Below the pieces are notes generated by a model, which was not told the origin of the DNA, made no database searches, and saw nothing but the letters and a program-made list of their open reading frames with translations. From NCBI RefSeq assembly GCF_003663825.1, contig NZ_RCCC01000001.1:628501-692500 (forward strand): a stretch of 64,000 nt of DNA, read 5' to 3'. Made by a program: the position numbers and the translations under genes. This document shows positions 1-10,386 of this stretch, in pieces (the first letter of the stretch is position 1; every line of letters starts with the position of its first letter). This stretch comes from Acidovorax sp. 106. Its GTDB lineage: Bacteria; Pseudomonadota; Gammaproteobacteria; Burkholderiales; Burkholderiaceae_C.

Positions 1-562
1 CCTGAACGGAAGGGTTGATCGCCTTGCTGTCCTTGCGCTGACGCAGCGTCAATGCAATGGCGGCAATCATGGCCACCAGCAAAATCACGGCCGCAATTTC
101 GACGGGGTACAGGTACTCGGTGTAGAGCAACTTACCCAATGTCTTGGTATTGGAATACTGAACCACCTGGCCTGCGGCATCCAGCAAGGGAGCCGCCCCC
201 TTGGGCTCATCCAGCCCCCGGAACCCACCCATCAACACCGCAGCCATTTCCAGTGCGATCAAAGCGCCGACCGTGGCAGCCAAAGGGAAGTGTTTCCAAA
301 AACCTTTTCGCACGGTGTCGATGTGGATGTCCAACATCATCACGACGAACAAGAACAGCACCATCACAGCGCCGAGATAGACCAGCACCAGGGCAATGGC
401 CAAAAACTCCGCCTTGAGCAGCAACCAAACTGCAGCAGCTTGGGAGAATGCCAGGATGAGATAGAGCACCGCGTGCACAGGGTTGCGCGCGGTAATCACC
501 CGGAAGGCCGCGAAAAGCAGCACAACCGAGAAAAAGTAGAAGAAACCAGTCTTGGCGTCCAT
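1..562 (-). CDS. nuoJ: NADH-quinone oxidoreductase subunit J (partial, cut by window start)
   Basis: Membrane subunit J of respiratory complex I, part of the proton-pumping arm next to NuoK, NuoA and NuoH. About 187 codons are visible; the C-terminal end lies beyond the window. The ATG at 560-562 opens with MDAKTGFFYFFSVVLLFAAF, a first hydrophobic segment, followed by four more, including the family-typical stretch ALVLVYLGAVMVLFLFVVMM. It is the next gene after nuoI in the usual nuoA-N order, 50 bases downstream. The call rests on both sequence and position. The remaining nuoKLMN genes are expected just outside the window but are not seen. Confidence 0.93.
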   Translation of the reverse strand, partial: MDAKTGFFYFFSVVLLFAAFRVITARNPVHAVLYLILAFSQAAAVWLLLKAEFLAIALVLVYLGAVMVLFLFVVMMLDIHIDTVRKGFWKHFPLAATVGALIALEMAAVLMGGFRGLDEPKGAAPLLDAAGQVVQYSNTKTLGKLLYTEYLYPVEIAAVILLVAMIAAIALTLRQRKDSKAINPSVQ

Positions 563-612
563 GGATCGGGTCTTTATAGAAAGTCAGGCAAACAGGCTGA
601 GTTCAACACCGA

Positions 613-1125
613 TCAACGGTATTTGGCATCTGCTGCCTTGGCCGCAGCGATTTCGCCTTCGTACCGGTCGCCCACAGCCAGGAGCATGTCCTTCGTGAAA
701 TACAGGTCACCACGCTTCTCACCGTGGTATTCAAAGATATGTGTTTCCACAATCGAATCGACCGGGCAGCTCTCTTCGCAAAAGCCGCAGAAGATGCACT
801 TGGTCAAATCGATGTCGTAACGGGTGGTGCGACGCGAGCCGTCGTCACGCACATCAGATTCGATGGTGATCGCCATCGCAGGGCACACGGCCTCACAAAG
901 CTTGCAGGCAATGCAACGCTCCTCGCCATTGTCATAACGGCGCAGGGCATGCAAGCCCCGGAAGCGGGGAGACAGCGGAGTTTTCTCTTCTGGGAACTGC
1001 ACGGTCACCTTGCGGCGAAAGGCATAGCGCCCAGTCAGGGCCATACCCTTGAGCAGCTCCACCAGCATGAAGCTCTTGAAAAAGTCTTTGAACGAAAAAG
1101 GCGCAGCAGCAGCAACAGCAGTCAT
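613..1125 (-). CDS. nuoI: NADH-quinone oxidoreductase subunit I (two 4Fe-4S clusters)
   Basis: Peripheral-arm subunit of complex I that carries the N6a and N6b clusters and passes electrons towards NuoB. The 170-residue protein has the two ferredoxin motifs [12 protein letters not shown] (about residues 71-82) and [12 protein letters not shown] (about 110-121), eight cysteines in all, and the N-terminal amphipathic region typical of the family. It starts 12 bases after the nuoH stop and is 50 bases from nuoJ, so it is surely in the same transcript. Length is normal for proteobacterial NuoI. Nothing unusual was seen. Confidence 0.97.
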   Translation of the reverse strand: MTAVAAAAPFSFKDFFKSFMLVELLKGMALTGRYAFRRKVTVQFPEEKTPLSPRFRGLHALRRYDNGEERCIACKLCEAVCPAMAITIESDVRDDGSRRTTRYDIDLTKCIFCGFCEESCPVDSIVETHIFEYHGEKRGDLYFTKDMLLAVGDRYEGEIAAAKAADAKYR

Positions 1126-1137
1126 TCGTGTCCCCGC

Positions 1138-2214
1138 TTATTTCCAGATATTCCAAGGCGAGAGCAACCACCCGCCGACGATCACCAAACACACCAACGT
1201 GACTGGGATAAAAATCTTCCAACCCAAACGCATGATCTGGTCATAGCGAAAGCGCGGGAACGTGGCACGAATCCAAATGAACATGGACACCACCAAGAAT
1301 GTCTTGGCAGCCAACCAGATCCAACCGGGAACGAAGGACAAGATATCCAGAGGCGGCAACCAGCCCCCCAGGAACATCAGTACAGCAAGGATCGACACCA
1401 ACCACATGCTGGCGTACTCAGCCAGGAAGAAGATCGCGAAGCCCATGCCCGAATACTCAACCATGTGACCGGCCACGATTTCGGCTTCGCCTTCCACCAC
1501 GTCAAAAGGGTGACGGTTGGTTTCAGCAACGCCAGAGATCAAGTACACCAAGAAAATTGGCAACAGGGGCAACCAGTTCCATGACAAGAAGGTCAGGCCC
1601 TTGTCTGCAGCCATGCCCTTGGCTTGCGACATGACGATCTCAGTCAGGTTCATGCTCCCGGACACCATGATGACCACGAGGAAACAGAACCCCATCGCGA
1701 TTTCATAACTCACCATTTGGGCCGAGGCGCGAAGAGCTCCCAGGAAGGCATACTTGGAGTTCGATGCCCAGCCGGCAATGATCACGCCATACACCTCGAT
1801 GGAGGTAATGGCCATCACCAACAGCAAGCCTGCATTGACATTAGCCAGGGCAACATCCGGACCGAAGGGGATCGCGACCCATGCAGCCAGAGCGGGCATG
1901 ATCGCCATGATCGGCCCGAGCACAAACAGCCCCTTGCTTGCGGCGGTGGGCTGGATGATTTCTTTGGTGAGCAACTTCAAGGCGTCTGCAATAGGCTGCA
2001 GCAATCCCAAAGGGCCCACGCGATTGGGGCCATGACGCACCTGCATAAAGCCCAGCAGCTTACGCTCCCACAAAGTCAGGTACGCCACAGCGCCCATCAA
2101 TGGGGCCAAGATGCAAACGATCTTGATCAGAATCCAGAGTACCGGCCAGACCATGCCAGTCCACCAGCCAAAGGAAAGCAGGTTCAGGCCCGCGTTGTAG
2201 ATCGCGTCGATCAT
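1138..2214 (-). CDS. nuoH: NADH-quinone oxidoreductase subunit H
   Basis: Membrane subunit that forms the quinone-entry chamber between the hydrophilic and membrane arms of complex I. The protein has 358 residues with eight or nine hydrophobic segments and family signatures such as [20 protein letters not shown] near residue 45, and [18 protein letters not shown] near residue 230. The ATG overlaps the nuoG stop by four bases (ATGA), which implies translational coupling. The C-terminus ends in hydrophobic segments as expected. Length is normal. Confidence 0.97.
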   Translation of the reverse strand: MIDAIYNAGLNLLSFGWWTGMVWPVLWILIKIVCILAPLMGAVAYLTLWERKLLGFMQVRHGPNRVGPLGLLQPIADALKLLTKEIIQPTAASKGLFVLGPIMAIMPALAAWVAIPFGPDVALANVNAGLLLVMAITSIEVYGVIIAGWASNSKYAFLGALRASAQMVSYEIAMGFCFLVVIMVSGSMNLTEIVMSQAKGMAADKGLTFLSWNWLPLLPIFLVYLISGVAETNRHPFDVVEGEAEIVAGHMVEYSGMGFAIFFLAEYASMWLVSILAVLMFLGGWLPPLDILSFVPGWIWLAAKTFLVVSMFIWIRATFPRFRYDQIMRLGWKIFIPVTLVCLVIVGGWLLSPWNIWK

Positions 2215-4343
2215 GCGGCCACTCCTTCACGAGCCATGCGTGCGTCGGCAGTGAGCTGCAGCGACGTAGAACGGCGCACCAAGCCGTCCAGTTGATAGAT
2301 AGAAGCAACTACAGGTTCTGCAGCGGTAGAGGTGGCAGCGGGCACTGTTTTCACGGCATTCGACAACTGCGCAGCGGGCAGTTGCGTGACCGTACCCGCA
2401 GCAGCATTCGTAGCTCGGGCCAACACATCCTGGGAGGTTTCAAAATCGAAGCCTGGCACCCCCAGCAGGTTGGCCAGGACACGCAAAACCTTCCAGGCCG
2501 GACGGGTGTCTGCCAATGGACGCACCACAGCATGGAAGCTTTGCAAACGGCCTTCGGCGTTGACAAAGCTGCCCGATGTTTCCGTGAAAGGCGCAATTGG
2601 CAACAGGACGTCACTGAATTCCATGTTGGCCTTGAAAGGGCTCAACGTGACCACCATCTCAGCACCAGTCAGAGCGGTTGCAGCTTGTGCACCCGCAGCG
2701 GAGTCATAGACCGGCTCGGTGTTAAGCAACACTGCAGCCTTCAAACCACCGGAGAGCATTTGGGCTGCATTCAGACCACCATTGACAGGGTGAGCCCCCG
2801 CAAACTGTGCGCCCACAGTGTTGGCCGCTTCGGTCAGGTAACCCACCGTCGCGCCGGTGTTCTCGGCAATCCAGTTGGCGAGTGCCAACAATTGCGTGGC
2901 TTGCGCATGGTGCGCAGCGCCGTTGCCCAGCAGCACCGCCTTGCGTTCACCGCCCAGCAGGGAACGGGCGATGGCTTGCGCGGCTTCGCTGGCGGCAGCG
3001 GCGCCTTGAGGGGGGGCAACGCCTTTCTCTTGGGCTACGGCAGAAGCGATACCACCCAGCGTGGTCATCCACTCAGAAGCACTTTGTGCAACGAATGGCT
3101 GCACAGGCATTGCCCAATCCTGGACCGTAGAGCCGATGGCGCTAACTTGACACCCATGGCGTGCAGCCTGGCGAATACGCTGGGCAAACAGAGGGTGGTC
3201 CTTGCGCAGGTTCGAGCCCACCACCAACACGCGTTGCAGTGCAGACAACGAGGCAATCGAAGCACCCAGCCAACGAATGCCTTCGGGTGCAGCAAATTCA
3301 GCGTTGCGCAGACGGTAATCGATGTTGTCACTGCCCAAACCACGCACCAGAGCACCAGTCAAGTACAACTCTTCCAGCGTGCTATGCGGGCTGACCAAGG
3401 CACCAATGCTCTTGGCGCCGTGATCGTTCTTGATGTTCTTGAGACCGTTGGCAACGTACTCCAGCGCGGTTTGCCAGTCGACTTCTTTCCACACCCCGCC
3501 CTGCTTGAGCATGGGCTGGGTCAAACGATCTTCGCCATTCAGCGCTTCATAGGAGAAACGGTCACGGTCGGCAATCCAGCACTCGTTAACGGCCTCGTTC
3601 TCCAGAGGCACAACACGCATGACCTTATGGTTCTTGACCTGGACAATCAGGTTGGAACCGGTCGAGTCGTGCGGGCTCACCGAGCGGCGACGCGACAGCT
3701 CCCATGTACGGGCACTGTAACGGAAAGGCTTGCTGGTCAAAGCGCCGACAGGGCAGATGTCGATCATGTTGCCCGACAACTCGGAGTCCACCGTATCACC
3801 CGTGACCGTGGTGATCTCGGAATGCTCACCGCGGTGGATCATGCCCAGCTCCATCACGCCGGCCACTTCCTGGCCAAAGCGCACGCAGCGGGTGCAATGG
3901 ATACAGCGGCTCATTTCCTGCATGGAAATCAGCGGGCCAACGTCCTTGACCGGTACCACGCGCTTTTCTTCCTCATAGCGCGAAGAAGAGCCACCGTAAC
4001 CCACAGCCAAATCCTGCAACTGGCATTCACCGCCTTGGTCACAGATAGGGCAATCCAGGGGGTGATTGATCAGCAAAAACTCCATGACCGACTGCTGGGC
4101 CTTGATGGCCTTGTCGCTCTTGGTGCGCACGATCATGCCCTGAGTCACCGGTGTGGCACAGGCAGGCATGGGCTTGGGCGCTTTTTCCACGTCCACCAAG
4201 CACATACGGCAGTTGGCGGCGATGGATAGCTTCTTGTGGTAGCAGAAATGGGGAATGTAGGTACCCGCTTTCTCGGCTGCATGCATCACCATGCAACCTT
4301 CGGCGACTTCTACTTTCTGACCGTCCAGTTCAATTTCAACCAT
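2211..4343 (-). CDS. nuoG: NADH-quinone oxidoreductase subunit G
   Basis: Largest soluble subunit of complex I, carrying several iron-sulphur clusters in the NADH-dehydrogenase module. The 710-residue protein starts with a 2Fe-2S ferredoxin domain ([15 protein letters not shown] near residues 34-48, with a further Cys in ACATPV), followed by [14 protein letters not shown] (about 98-111), the segment [14 protein letters not shown] (about 149-162) and CPVGALTS near 197-204. The large C-terminal part is the molybdopterin-oxidoreductase fold, degenerate in NuoG and catalytically silent. It sits 14 bases after nuoF and overlaps nuoH by four bases. Length fits the betaproteobacterial form, which is shorter than the E. 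coli protein. Confidence 0.96.
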   Translation of the reverse strand: MVEIELDGQKVEVAEGCMVMHAAEKAGTYIPHFCYHKKLSIAANCRMCLVDVEKAPKPMPACATPVTQGMIVRTKSDKAIKAQQSVMEFLLINHPLDCPICDQGGECQLQDLAVGYGGSSSRYEEEKRVVPVKDVGPLISMQEMSRCIHCTRCVRFGQEVAGVMELGMIHRGEHSEITTVTGDTVDSELSGNMIDICPVGALTSKPFRYSARTWELSRRRSVSPHDSTGSNLIVQVKNHKVMRVVPLENEAVNECWIADRDRFSYEALNGEDRLTQPMLKQGGVWKEVDWQTALEYVANGLKNIKNDHGAKSIGALVSPHSTLEELYLTGALVRGLGSDNIDYRLRNAEFAAPEGIRWLGASIASLSALQRVLVVGSNLRKDHPLFAQRIRQAARHGCQVSAIGSTVQDWAMPVQPFVAQSASEWMTTLGGIASAVAQEKGVAPPQGAAAASEAAQAIARSLLGGERKAVLLGNGAAHHAQATQLLALANWIAENTGATVGYLTEAANTVGAQFAGAHPVNGGLNAAQMLSGGLKAAVLLNTEPVYDSAAGAQAATALTGAEMVVTLSPFKANMEFSDVLLPIAPFTETSGSFVNAEGRLQSFHAVVRPLADTRPAWKVLRVLANLLGVPGFDFETSQDVLARATNAAAGTVTQLPAAQLSNAVKTVPAATSTAAEPVVASIYQLDGLVRRSTSLQLTADARMAREGVAA

Positions 4344-4357
4344 ATGTTCTCTCGCGA

Positions 4358-5716
4358 TCAGACGGACGTCGCAGCCTGTGGGGCGTTGTTCCGGATCAGT
4401 GCCTCAAACTCGGGACGGAAGTGTTTGATCATGGCGCGCACCGGCATGGCGGCAGCATCACCCAAAGCGCAAATCGTGCGGCCCTGGATGTTGTCAGCCA
4501 CAGAATTGAGCAGGTTCAGATCACCTTCTCGCCCCTGACCGTGCTGAATGCGATCAATAACGCGCCACATCCAGCCCGTGCCTTCGCGGCATGGCGTGCA
4601 TTGGCCACAAGACTCGTGCGAATAGAAATAGGACAAACGCAACAGGCTTTCAACCATGCTTCGGGAGTCGTCCATCACAATCACGGCGCCAGAGCCCAGC
4701 ATGGAGCCCGCCTTGGCGATGGAGTCATAGTCCATCGTGCATTCCATGATGATGGATGCAGGCAGAACCGGGGACGACGACCCTCCTGGAATCACAGCCT
4801 TGAGCTGACGCCCCTTGCGCACGCCACCGGCCAACTCCAACAGCTTGGAGAACGGTGTACCCATGGGCACTTCATAGTTCCCAGGTTTTTCCACGTCGCC
4901 AGAGACCGAGAAGATCTTGGTACCACCGTTGTTGGGCTTACCGCATTCGAGATATGCAGCTCCGCCGTTGCGGATGATCCACGGCACGGCCGCGAAGGTC
5001 TCGGTATTGTTGATGGTGGTGGGCTTGCCGTACAAACCGAAGCTGGCCGGGAACGGCGGCTTGAAGCGCGGCTGGCCCTTCTTGCCTTCCAGCGATTCGA
5101 GCAGCGCGGTCTCTTCGCCGCAGATGTAGGCGCCGAAACCGTGCGCTGCATGCAGCTGGAAGCTGAAGTTGCTGCCCAGGATCTTGTCGCCCAGGTAGCC
5201 CGCTGCGCGTGCTTCTTCGAGCGCTTCTTCAAAGCGGTCGTAGGTCTGGAAGATTTCGCCGTGGATGTAGTTGTAGCCTACGGAGATGCCCATCGCGTAG
5301 GCCGCGATGATCATGCCTTCGATGACGATGTGCGGGTTGAACTGCAGGATGTCGCGATCCTTGCAGGTGCCCGGCTCGCCTTCGTCGGAGTTGCACACTA
5401 GGTACTTCTGGCCGGGGAACGAGCGGGGCATGAAGCTCCACTTGAGCCCCGTAGGAAAGCCCGCACCGCCGCGACCACGCAAACCGGATTCCTTGACCGT
5501 CGCAATCACTTGGTCCTGGCTCAAGCCTTCAGAGCCATCCTTGCCCAGGATGCGGCGGAGTGCCTGGTAGCCACCACGCGCCTCGTAGTCCTTGATGCTC
5601 CAGTTCTTACCATCCAAGTCCGCATAAATCTGCGGATTGATATGGCGATCATGGAAACACGTCTGGACACCCGTAGATTGAAACTGGGAAAGAATTTGTG
5701 CAGCTGTCGTCATCAC
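4358..5716 (-). CDS. nuoF: NADH-quinone oxidoreductase subunit F (NADH and FMN binding)
   Basis: Subunit that binds NADH and FMN and starts electron transfer in complex I. The 452-residue protein shows the glycine-rich nucleotide motif [16 protein letters not shown] near residue 75, the FMN-region motif [17 protein letters not shown] near 190, and the N3-cluster cysteines in [14 protein letters not shown] near 365-380, with the fourth Cys in [13 protein letters not shown]. Its ATG overlaps the nuoE stop by four bases, so the two are probably translationally coupled, in line with the NuoE-NuoF-NuoG dehydrogenase module. Confidence 0.97.
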   Translation of the reverse strand: MMTTAAQILSQFQSTGVQTCFHDRHINPQIYADLDGKNWSIKDYEARGGYQALRRILGKDGSEGLSQDQVIATVKESGLRGRGGAGFPTGLKWSFMPRSFPGQKYLVCNSDEGEPGTCKDRDILQFNPHIVIEGMIIAAYAMGISVGYNYIHGEIFQTYDRFEEALEEARAAGYLGDKILGSNFSFQLHAAHGFGAYICGEETALLESLEGKKGQPRFKPPFPASFGLYGKPTTINNTETFAAVPWIIRNGGAAYLECGKPNNGGTKIFSVSGDVEKPGNYEVPMGTPFSKLLELAGGVRKGRQLKAVIPGGSSSPVLPASIIMECTMDYDSIAKAGSMLGSGAVIVMDDSRSMVESLLRLSYFYSHESCGQCTPCREGTGWMWRVIDRIQHGQGREGDLNLLNSVADNIQGRTICALGDAAAMPVRAMIKHFRPEFEALIRNNAPQAATSV

Positions 5717-6201
5717 TTGCCCTCCGCAGCACGAAGGCTATCGACCAGTTGGTCGAGCTTGTCGTTGTCCATGAAGCTGCACATCGTCCGGTCATTGACC
5801 AGCATGACTGGCGAGTCAGCGCATGCCCCCAGACATTCACATTGCTGCAGGGTGAACAATCCATCAGCAGTTGTCTCGCCCATGGAAACACCCAGCTTTT
5901 TTTCCAGATGGTGCAATGCCTTCTGACCGTCACGCAACTGGCAAGGCAGGTTGGTACAAACATTCAGCTTGTACTTGCCCACGGGCTGCTGGTTGTACAT
6001 GTTGTAGAAGGTGGTGACTTCATGCACGGCGATCTGAGCCATGCCCAGATACTCGGCGATCACAGCCTCAGTGTCAGGACTGACAAAGCCCTGCTCTTGC
6101 TGCACGATGGACAAACAAGCCATCACGGCAGACTGCTTTTGGTCTGCAGGATACTTAGCCACTTCACGCGCAAACCGCGCCAGCGTCGCTTCGGTAATCA
6201 T
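5713..6201 (-). CDS. nuoE: NADH-quinone oxidoreductase subunit E
   Basis: 24-kDa-type subunit with the off-pathway 2Fe-2S cluster N1a. The 162-residue protein has the thioredoxin-fold cysteine pattern [10 protein letters not shown] (about residues 91-100; the partner spacing is slightly different from the usual CxxxxC) and [13 protein letters not shown] (about 126-138). It overlaps nuoD upstream and nuoF downstream by four bases each, continuing a tightly coupled block nuoDEF. Length and motif order are normal for the family. Confidence 0.96.
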   Translation of the reverse strand: MITEATLARFAREVAKYPADQKQSAVMACLSIVQQEQGFVSPDTEAVIAEYLGMAQIAVHEVTTFYNMYNQQPVGKYKLNVCTNLPCQLRDGQKALHHLEKKLGVSMGETTADGLFTLQQCECLGACADSPVMLVNDRTMCSFMDNDKLDQLVDSLRAAEGK

Positions 6202-7451
6202 CGGTCAATCTCTCCGAACACGATATCCATGGTGCCAATGATGGCCACGGCGTCAGCAATCATGTGTCCGCGTGCCATCTCATCCAAGGTCGCCAAGTGC
6301 GCAAACCCAGGAGCGCGAATTTTCAAGCGGTAAGGCTTGTTGGCACCATCACTTACCAAGTAAATGCCGAATTCCCCCTTGGGGTGCTCCACCGCTGCGT
6401 AAGCTTCACCTTCAGGAACGTGAAATCCTTCAGTGAACAGCTTGAAATGGTGGATCAGCTCCTCCATGTTCGACTTCATGGATTCACGCGCAGGCGCAGC
6501 AACCTTGTGATTGTCAGTAATCACTGGCCCTGGATTGGCTTTGAGCCAATCCACGCACTGCTTGATGATGCGATTGGATTCACGCATCTCCTGCATACGA
6601 ACCAAATAACGGTCGTAGCAATCGCCCGTCTTACCCAGCGGAATATCGAAATCCACCCGGTCATAGGCATCGTAGGGTTGGCTCTTGCGCAAATCCCAAG
6701 CTATACCAGAGCCGCGCAACATCGGACCAGTCATGCCCAGATTCAAGGCACGCTCTGGCGTCACGACACCAATCCCCACAGTCCGCTGCTTCCAAATCCG
6801 GTTGTCGGTCAAAAGCGTTTCGTACTCATCCACACAAGCCGGGAAGCGCTGCGTGAAATCGTCGATGAAATCCAACAAAGAACCCTTACGGTTCTGATTC
6901 ATTGCCTCCAGCGCCTTGGCGTTCTTGATCTTGCTGACCTTGTACTGGGGCATGCTGTCAGGCAGATCACGGTAAACACCGCCGGGGCGGAAGTACGCTG
7001 CATGCATACGGGCGCCGGAGACTGCCTCGTACATATCAAACAGGTCTTCCCGCTCACGGAAAGCATAGATCAGGATGGTGGAACTACCGCAGTCGTTGCC
7101 GTGCGACCCAAGCCACATCAAGTGGTTCAGCAGGCGCGTGATTTCCGAGAACATGACCCGGATGTACTGCGCACGCAAAGGCACCTCAAGGCCGAGCAAC
7201 TTCTCAATGGCCAGGCAGTAAGCGTGCTCGTTGCACATCATCGACACATAGTCGAGCCGGTCCATGTAAGGCAAGGACTGGATGTAGGTTTTGTGCTCGG
7301 CCAGCTTTTCGGTGGCACGGTGCAGCAGACCAATGTGCGGATCCGCACGTTGCACCACTTCGCCATCCAACTCCAGCACAAGACGCAACACACCGTGCGC
7401 GGCCGGATGTTGCGGACCAAAGTTCAGAGAGTAATTTTTGATTTCTGCCAT
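6198..7451 (-). CDS. nuoD: NADH-quinone oxidoreductase subunit D
   Basis: 49-kDa-type subunit that, with NuoB, lines the ubiquinone pocket. The 417-residue protein opens with the conserved [20 protein letters not shown] and contains [29 protein letters not shown] and the C-terminal DIVFGEIDR ending. Key quinone-site His residues are in the first of these motifs. NuoD is separate from NuoC here, unlike the fused NuoCD of E. coli. It lies 26 bases after nuoC and overlaps nuoE by four bases. Confidence 0.97.
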   Translation of the reverse strand: MAEIKNYSLNFGPQHPAAHGVLRLVLELDGEVVQRADPHIGLLHRATEKLAEHKTYIQSLPYMDRLDYVSMMCNEHAYCLAIEKLLGLEVPLRAQYIRVMFSEITRLLNHLMWLGSHGNDCGSSTILIYAFREREDLFDMYEAVSGARMHAAYFRPGGVYRDLPDSMPQYKVSKIKNAKALEAMNQNRKGSLLDFIDDFTQRFPACVDEYETLLTDNRIWKQRTVGIGVVTPERALNLGMTGPMLRGSGIAWDLRKSQPYDAYDRVDFDIPLGKTGDCYDRYLVRMQEMRESNRIIKQCVDWLKANPGPVITDNHKVAAPARESMKSNMEELIHHFKLFTEGFHVPEGEAYAAVEHPKGEFGIYLVSDGANKPYRLKIRAPGFAHLATLDEMARGHMIADAVAIIGTMDIVFGEIDR

Positions 7452-7477
7452 GATGGATCACATGAGCGCAAAGCGAC

Positions 7478-8086
7478 TCAGTGCAAACCTCCGTACTTGT
7501 CTTCGCGAATGATGCGAGGCGTGATTTCACGGGGCTCAATAGACACAGGCTCGTACACCACGCGACGCTGCTCAGCGTCGTAGCGCATTTCCACATGGCC
7601 GGACAGAGGGAAGTCTTTACGGAACGGATGGCCGATAAAACCGTAGTCCGTCAGAATGCGCCGCAAATCGTTGTGACCGTCAAACACGATGCCAAACAAA
7701 TCAAAGGCTTCGCGCTCATACCAGTTGGCTGAATTCCAGAGCTCTGCCACAGAGGCGACCACGGGAAAGTCGTCGTCCTGGCAAAACACCTTCACGCGCA
7801 CGCGCTGGTTCAGGCTGACAGACAACAGATGGGAAACGACGCAATAACGCGCACCTTCGTTAACCACATCGGCATACGCAGAATAGTCAACACCGCACAA
7901 GTCCACCAATTGCTCAAAGCGACAGGCTTGGGCATCACGGAGTGTGCGCATAGCATCCAGATAGTCTGCCGCGGCAACGACGACAGTCACTTCACCCAAA
8001 GCCACAGTGATCTCGCGAACCTTGGCTCCCAAGGCTGCAGCGATGTTGTCTTTGAGTTTCTCGGGCCGAATGGCAACAGCAGTCAT
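7478..8086 (-). CDS. nuoC: NADH-quinone oxidoreductase subunit C
   Basis: 30-kDa-type subunit of the peripheral arm. The signature ERETFDLFGI-like motif is present as [20 protein letters not shown], followed by [21 protein letters not shown] take the ATG giving [14 protein letters not shown] as the start: an AAGG sequence lies seven bases before it. An in-frame ATG at 8108-8110 would add eight residues and overlap nuoB by 14 bases, and is less likely. The resulting protein has 202 residues. It lies 10 bases after nuoB. Confidence 0.95.
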   Translation of the reverse strand: MTAVAIRPEKLKDNIAAALGAKVREITVALGEVTVVVAAADYLDAMRTLRDAQACRFEQLVDLCGVDYSAYADVVNEGARYCVVSHLLSVSLNQRVRVKVFCQDDDFPVVASVAELWNSANWYEREAFDLFGIVFDGHNDLRRILTDYGFIGHPFRKDFPLSGHVEMRYDAEQRRVVYEPVSIEPREITPRIIREDKYGGLH

Positions 8087-8096
8087 CATCAACCCT

Positions 8097-8576
8097 TCAG
8101 ACGCGAGCAATGGTATTGGTGCGGCGGATTTTTTGTTGCAGCTGGATGATGCCGTAAATCAACGCTTCAGCCGTTGGGGGGCAACCAGGCACATACACAT
8201 CCACAGGAACGATGCGGTCACAACCGCGCACCACAGAGTAGCTGTAGTGGTAATAACCGCCGCCATTGGCACACGAGCCCATCGACAGCACCCAACGTGG
8301 CTCTGACATCTGGTCGTACACCTTGCGCAAGGCTGGTGCCATCTTGTTGCACAGTGTGCCAGCCACGATCATCAAATCGGATTGACGCGGACTGGCGCGA
8401 AACACCTCCGCACCAAAACGACCAATGTCATAGCGGGCCGCCGCCGCATGCATCATCTCTACCGCGCAGCACGCCAGACCGAAGGTCATGGGCCACAAAG
8501 AACCGGTTTTAGCCCAATTCACCACCGAGTCATAGCTGGTGGTGATGAAGCCTTCCTTCATCACGCCTTCAATCAT
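8097..8576 (-). CDS. nuoB: NADH-quinone oxidoreductase subunit B (N2 cluster)
   Basis: Carries the terminal 4Fe-4S cluster N2, which reduces ubiquinone. The 159-residue protein has the adjacent cysteine pair in [12 protein letters not shown] (about residues 33-44), and the further ligands in [12 protein letters not shown] and [11 protein letters not shown]. All four ligands are present. It lies between nuoA (27 bases) and nuoC (10 bases) on the same strand. Length is normal. Confidence 0.97.
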   Translation of the reverse strand: MIEGVMKEGFITTSYDSVVNWAKTGSLWPMTFGLACCAVEMMHAAAARYDIGRFGAEVFRASPRQSDLMIVAGTLCNKMAPALRKVYDQMSEPRWVLSMGSCANGGGYYHYSYSVVRGCDRIVPVDVYVPGCPPTAEALIYGIIQLQQKIRRTNTIARV

Positions 8577-8603
8577 CGCATTCGTCCTCTTATTGAAGCT
8601 CGA

Positions 8604-8963
8604 TCATTCCCAATCCAACGCGCCTTTTTTCCACTCGTAGGCAAAACCCACAACCAGAATGGCCAAGAAGATCGACACCGCCACGAAGCCAGTCATCCCC
8701 ACCTCATGCAGCGTCACCGCCCAAGGAAAGAGAAACGCAATTTCAAGATCGAACAGGATGAACAAAATGGCCACGAGGTAGTAGCGCACATCAAACTTCA
8801 TGCGCGCATCTTCGAAGGCCTCAAAGCCGCATTCGTAAGGGGAGTTTTTGGCCGCATCTGGACGATTGGGGCCCAGCACATAACCAAGAATCAAGGGGAC
8901 AACGCCTACGGCGATGCCAACCAAGATGAACAAAAGGACGGGGAGGTACTGATCGAGGTTCAT
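8604..8963 (-). CDS. nuoA: NADH-quinone oxidoreductase subunit A
   Basis: Small membrane subunit of complex I with three transmembrane helices and the loop that contacts NuoB/NuoD. The start is the ATG that gives [16 protein letters not shown], 119 residues; the reading frame is open further upstream, but that extension runs into the tRNA-Leu gene. The family loop is seen as [20 protein letters not shown]. It is the first nuo gene, 69 bases after tRNA-Leu. That spacer has an AT-rich inverted repeat, CAAAATT-TTACA-AATTTTG, at 8997-9015, which may mark tRNA processing or a weak termination site before the operon. Confidence 0.96.
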   Translation of the reverse strand: MNLDQYLPVLLFILVGIAVGVVPLILGYVLGPNRPDAAKNSPYECGFEAFEDARMKFDVRYYLVAILFILFDLEIAFLFPWAVTLHEVGMTGFVAVSIFLAILVVGFAYEWKKGALDWE

Positions 8964-9032
8964 CTTGAGGATGCTCACCGCTGTAGCCCGATCCGTCAAA
9001 ATTTTACAAATTTTGCGGACAGGCTTTTGTTT

Positions 9033-9117
9033 TGGTGCCGTCGGCGAGACTCGAACTCGCACAGCTTTCGCCACTACCCCCTCAAGATAGCGTGTCTACC
9101 AATTTCACCACGACGGC
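9033..9117 (-). tRNA. tRNA-Leu (anticodon GAG)
   Basis: An 85-nt class II tRNA read on the minus strand. The seven-base acceptor arms GCCGTCG and CGACGGC pair perfectly, and ACCA is encoded at the 3' end (9033-9036). The D-loop has AATTGGTAGACAC, the anticodon loop TTGAGGG gives anticodon GAG (plus-strand CTC at 9081-9083), the long variable arm is present as in leucine tRNAs, and the T-arm contains GTTCGAGTC. The gene sits between secG and nuoA, as is common in beta- and gammaproteobacteria, and is probably co-transcribed with them. Confidence 0.97.
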
Positions 9118-9233
9118 TGTTGTTGCATGTCTGAATGGCATGAGGAACCATGAAGGTTTTGGCTTTCCAGACAATCCGGAATTCTACTCCGGAAAAACCC
9201 TGCACAAAGAACAGGGCGTCAATTTAGTGCGGA

Positions 9234-9605
9234 TTATTTTGTCGGAATCTGGGCCGCACCAGATGCTGGCACGACAGGGGGCGCAGGCACAACATCCACG
9301 CCACCCGAAGCAGGCGCAACCACAGCAGGCGTCTCCAGCACGCTACCAGAACTGGCTGGGCGGGCATTGCCAAAATAGGCCAACGCCAACGTGGAGACAA
9401 AGAACACAGCCGCCAAGACTGCCGTGCTGCGCGACAAAAAGTTGGCGCTGCCACTGGCACCAAACAGACTGCCGGAAGATCCACTACCAAATGCAGCCCC
9501 CATGTCAGCACCCTTGCCGTGCTGAACCAGGATCAATCCAATCATTCCCAATGCCGCCAGCATCTGCACGGCCAAAATCACATTCACCAAAACACTCATT
9601 TTCAC
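9234..9605 (-). CDS. secG: Preprotein translocase subunit SecG
   Basis: Small membrane partner of SecY-SecE in general protein export. The 123-residue protein has two hydrophobic segments (residues about 4-24 and 55-75) around the family motif LVQHGKGADMGAAFGSGSSG. The C-terminal tail is rich in Pro, Ala and Val, which is common in betaproteobacteria. It follows tpiA at 29 bases and precedes tRNA-Leu. Confidence 0.96.
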   Translation of the reverse strand: MKMSVLVNVILAVQMLAALGMIGLILVQHGKGADMGAAFGSGSSGSLFGASGSANFLSRSTAVLAAVFFVSTLALAYFGNARPASSGSVLETPAVVAPASGGVDVVPAPPVVPASGAAQIPTK

Positions 9606-9634
9606 TCCTAATTGAATAGCTTATAGCGCACAGC

Positions 9635-10384
9635 TCATTGGGCCGCAGCGATGATCTTTAAAAAATCTTCCGACTTGAGCGAGGCGCCCCCCACCAACCC
9701 GCCATCAATGTCTGGCTGTGCCAGCAACTCTGCGGCATTCGCGGCATTCATGCTGCCACCATAAAGAAGACGAACCCGGTCTGCATGCGCACTGGCAGCC
9801 GCCAATTGCGCACGCAGCACAGCATGCACTTGCTGCGCCTGCTCAGGAGATGCCGTGCGCCCCGTACCAATCGCCCACACAGGCTCGTAGGCAACCACGA
9901 TTTCACTGATGCAATGCCCATTGACATGGATGACGGCGGCCAACTGGCGCTTGACCACAGCCTCCGTCTGACCCGATTCGCGCTCTTGCAGAGTCTCCCC
10001 AACGCAAACAATCGGGACAATGCCCACAGCCAGGGCTTGACGGGCTTTTTCAGCCACTACGGCATCTGATTCACCATAGTATTGACGGCGCTCGGAATGG
10101 CCCACGAGCGCATAGCGCACATCGAACTCCTTGAGCATGCCCGCAGCCGACTCACCGGTGTACGCACCCGATGCATGCGCAGACACATCCTGCGAGGCCA
10201 CGGCAATGGGAGAGCCCGCAGTCAAAGCCTGCACCTGCGCCAGATAGGGAGCGGGCACGGCCACCGCAATATCACAACAAGACGGCGCCGAAGCCAGCCC
10301 CGCAAGAAGGCCCCGGACGAGCCCCTCGTTGGCCGCCAAGCCGCCATTCATCTTCCAGTTGCCTGCAATGAGTTTCTTTTTCAT
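9635..10384 (-). CDS. tpiA: Triose-phosphate isomerase
   Basis: Interconverts dihydroxyacetone phosphate and glyceraldehyde 3-phosphate in glycolysis and gluconeogenesis. The 249-residue protein shows the N-terminal GNWKMNG with the catalytic Lys, the catalytic-His loop VGHSERRQYYGE (about residues 95-106), the catalytic-Glu motif VVAYEPVWAIGTGRTASPEQ (about 163-182), and LLYGGSMNAAN for phosphate binding. It begins two bases after the quinone oxidoreductase gene and is followed by secG. Confidence 0.97.
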   Translation of the reverse strand: MKKKLIAGNWKMNGGLAANEGLVRGLLAGLASAPSCCDIAVAVPAPYLAQVQALTAGSPIAVASQDVSAHASGAYTGESAAGMLKEFDVRYALVGHSERRQYYGESDAVVAEKARQALAVGIVPIVCVGETLQERESGQTEAVVKRQLAAVIHVNGHCISEIVVAYEPVWAIGTGRTASPEQAQQVHAVLRAQLAAASAHADRVRLLYGGSMNAANAAELLAQPDIDGGLVGGASLKSEDFLKIIAAAQ

Positions 10385-10386
10385 GA

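Noticed and set aside
2292..4229. 645-codon open frame on the plus strand
   Set aside because: It lies fully opposite nuoG, has no recognisable motif, and is explained by the base composition of the real gene.
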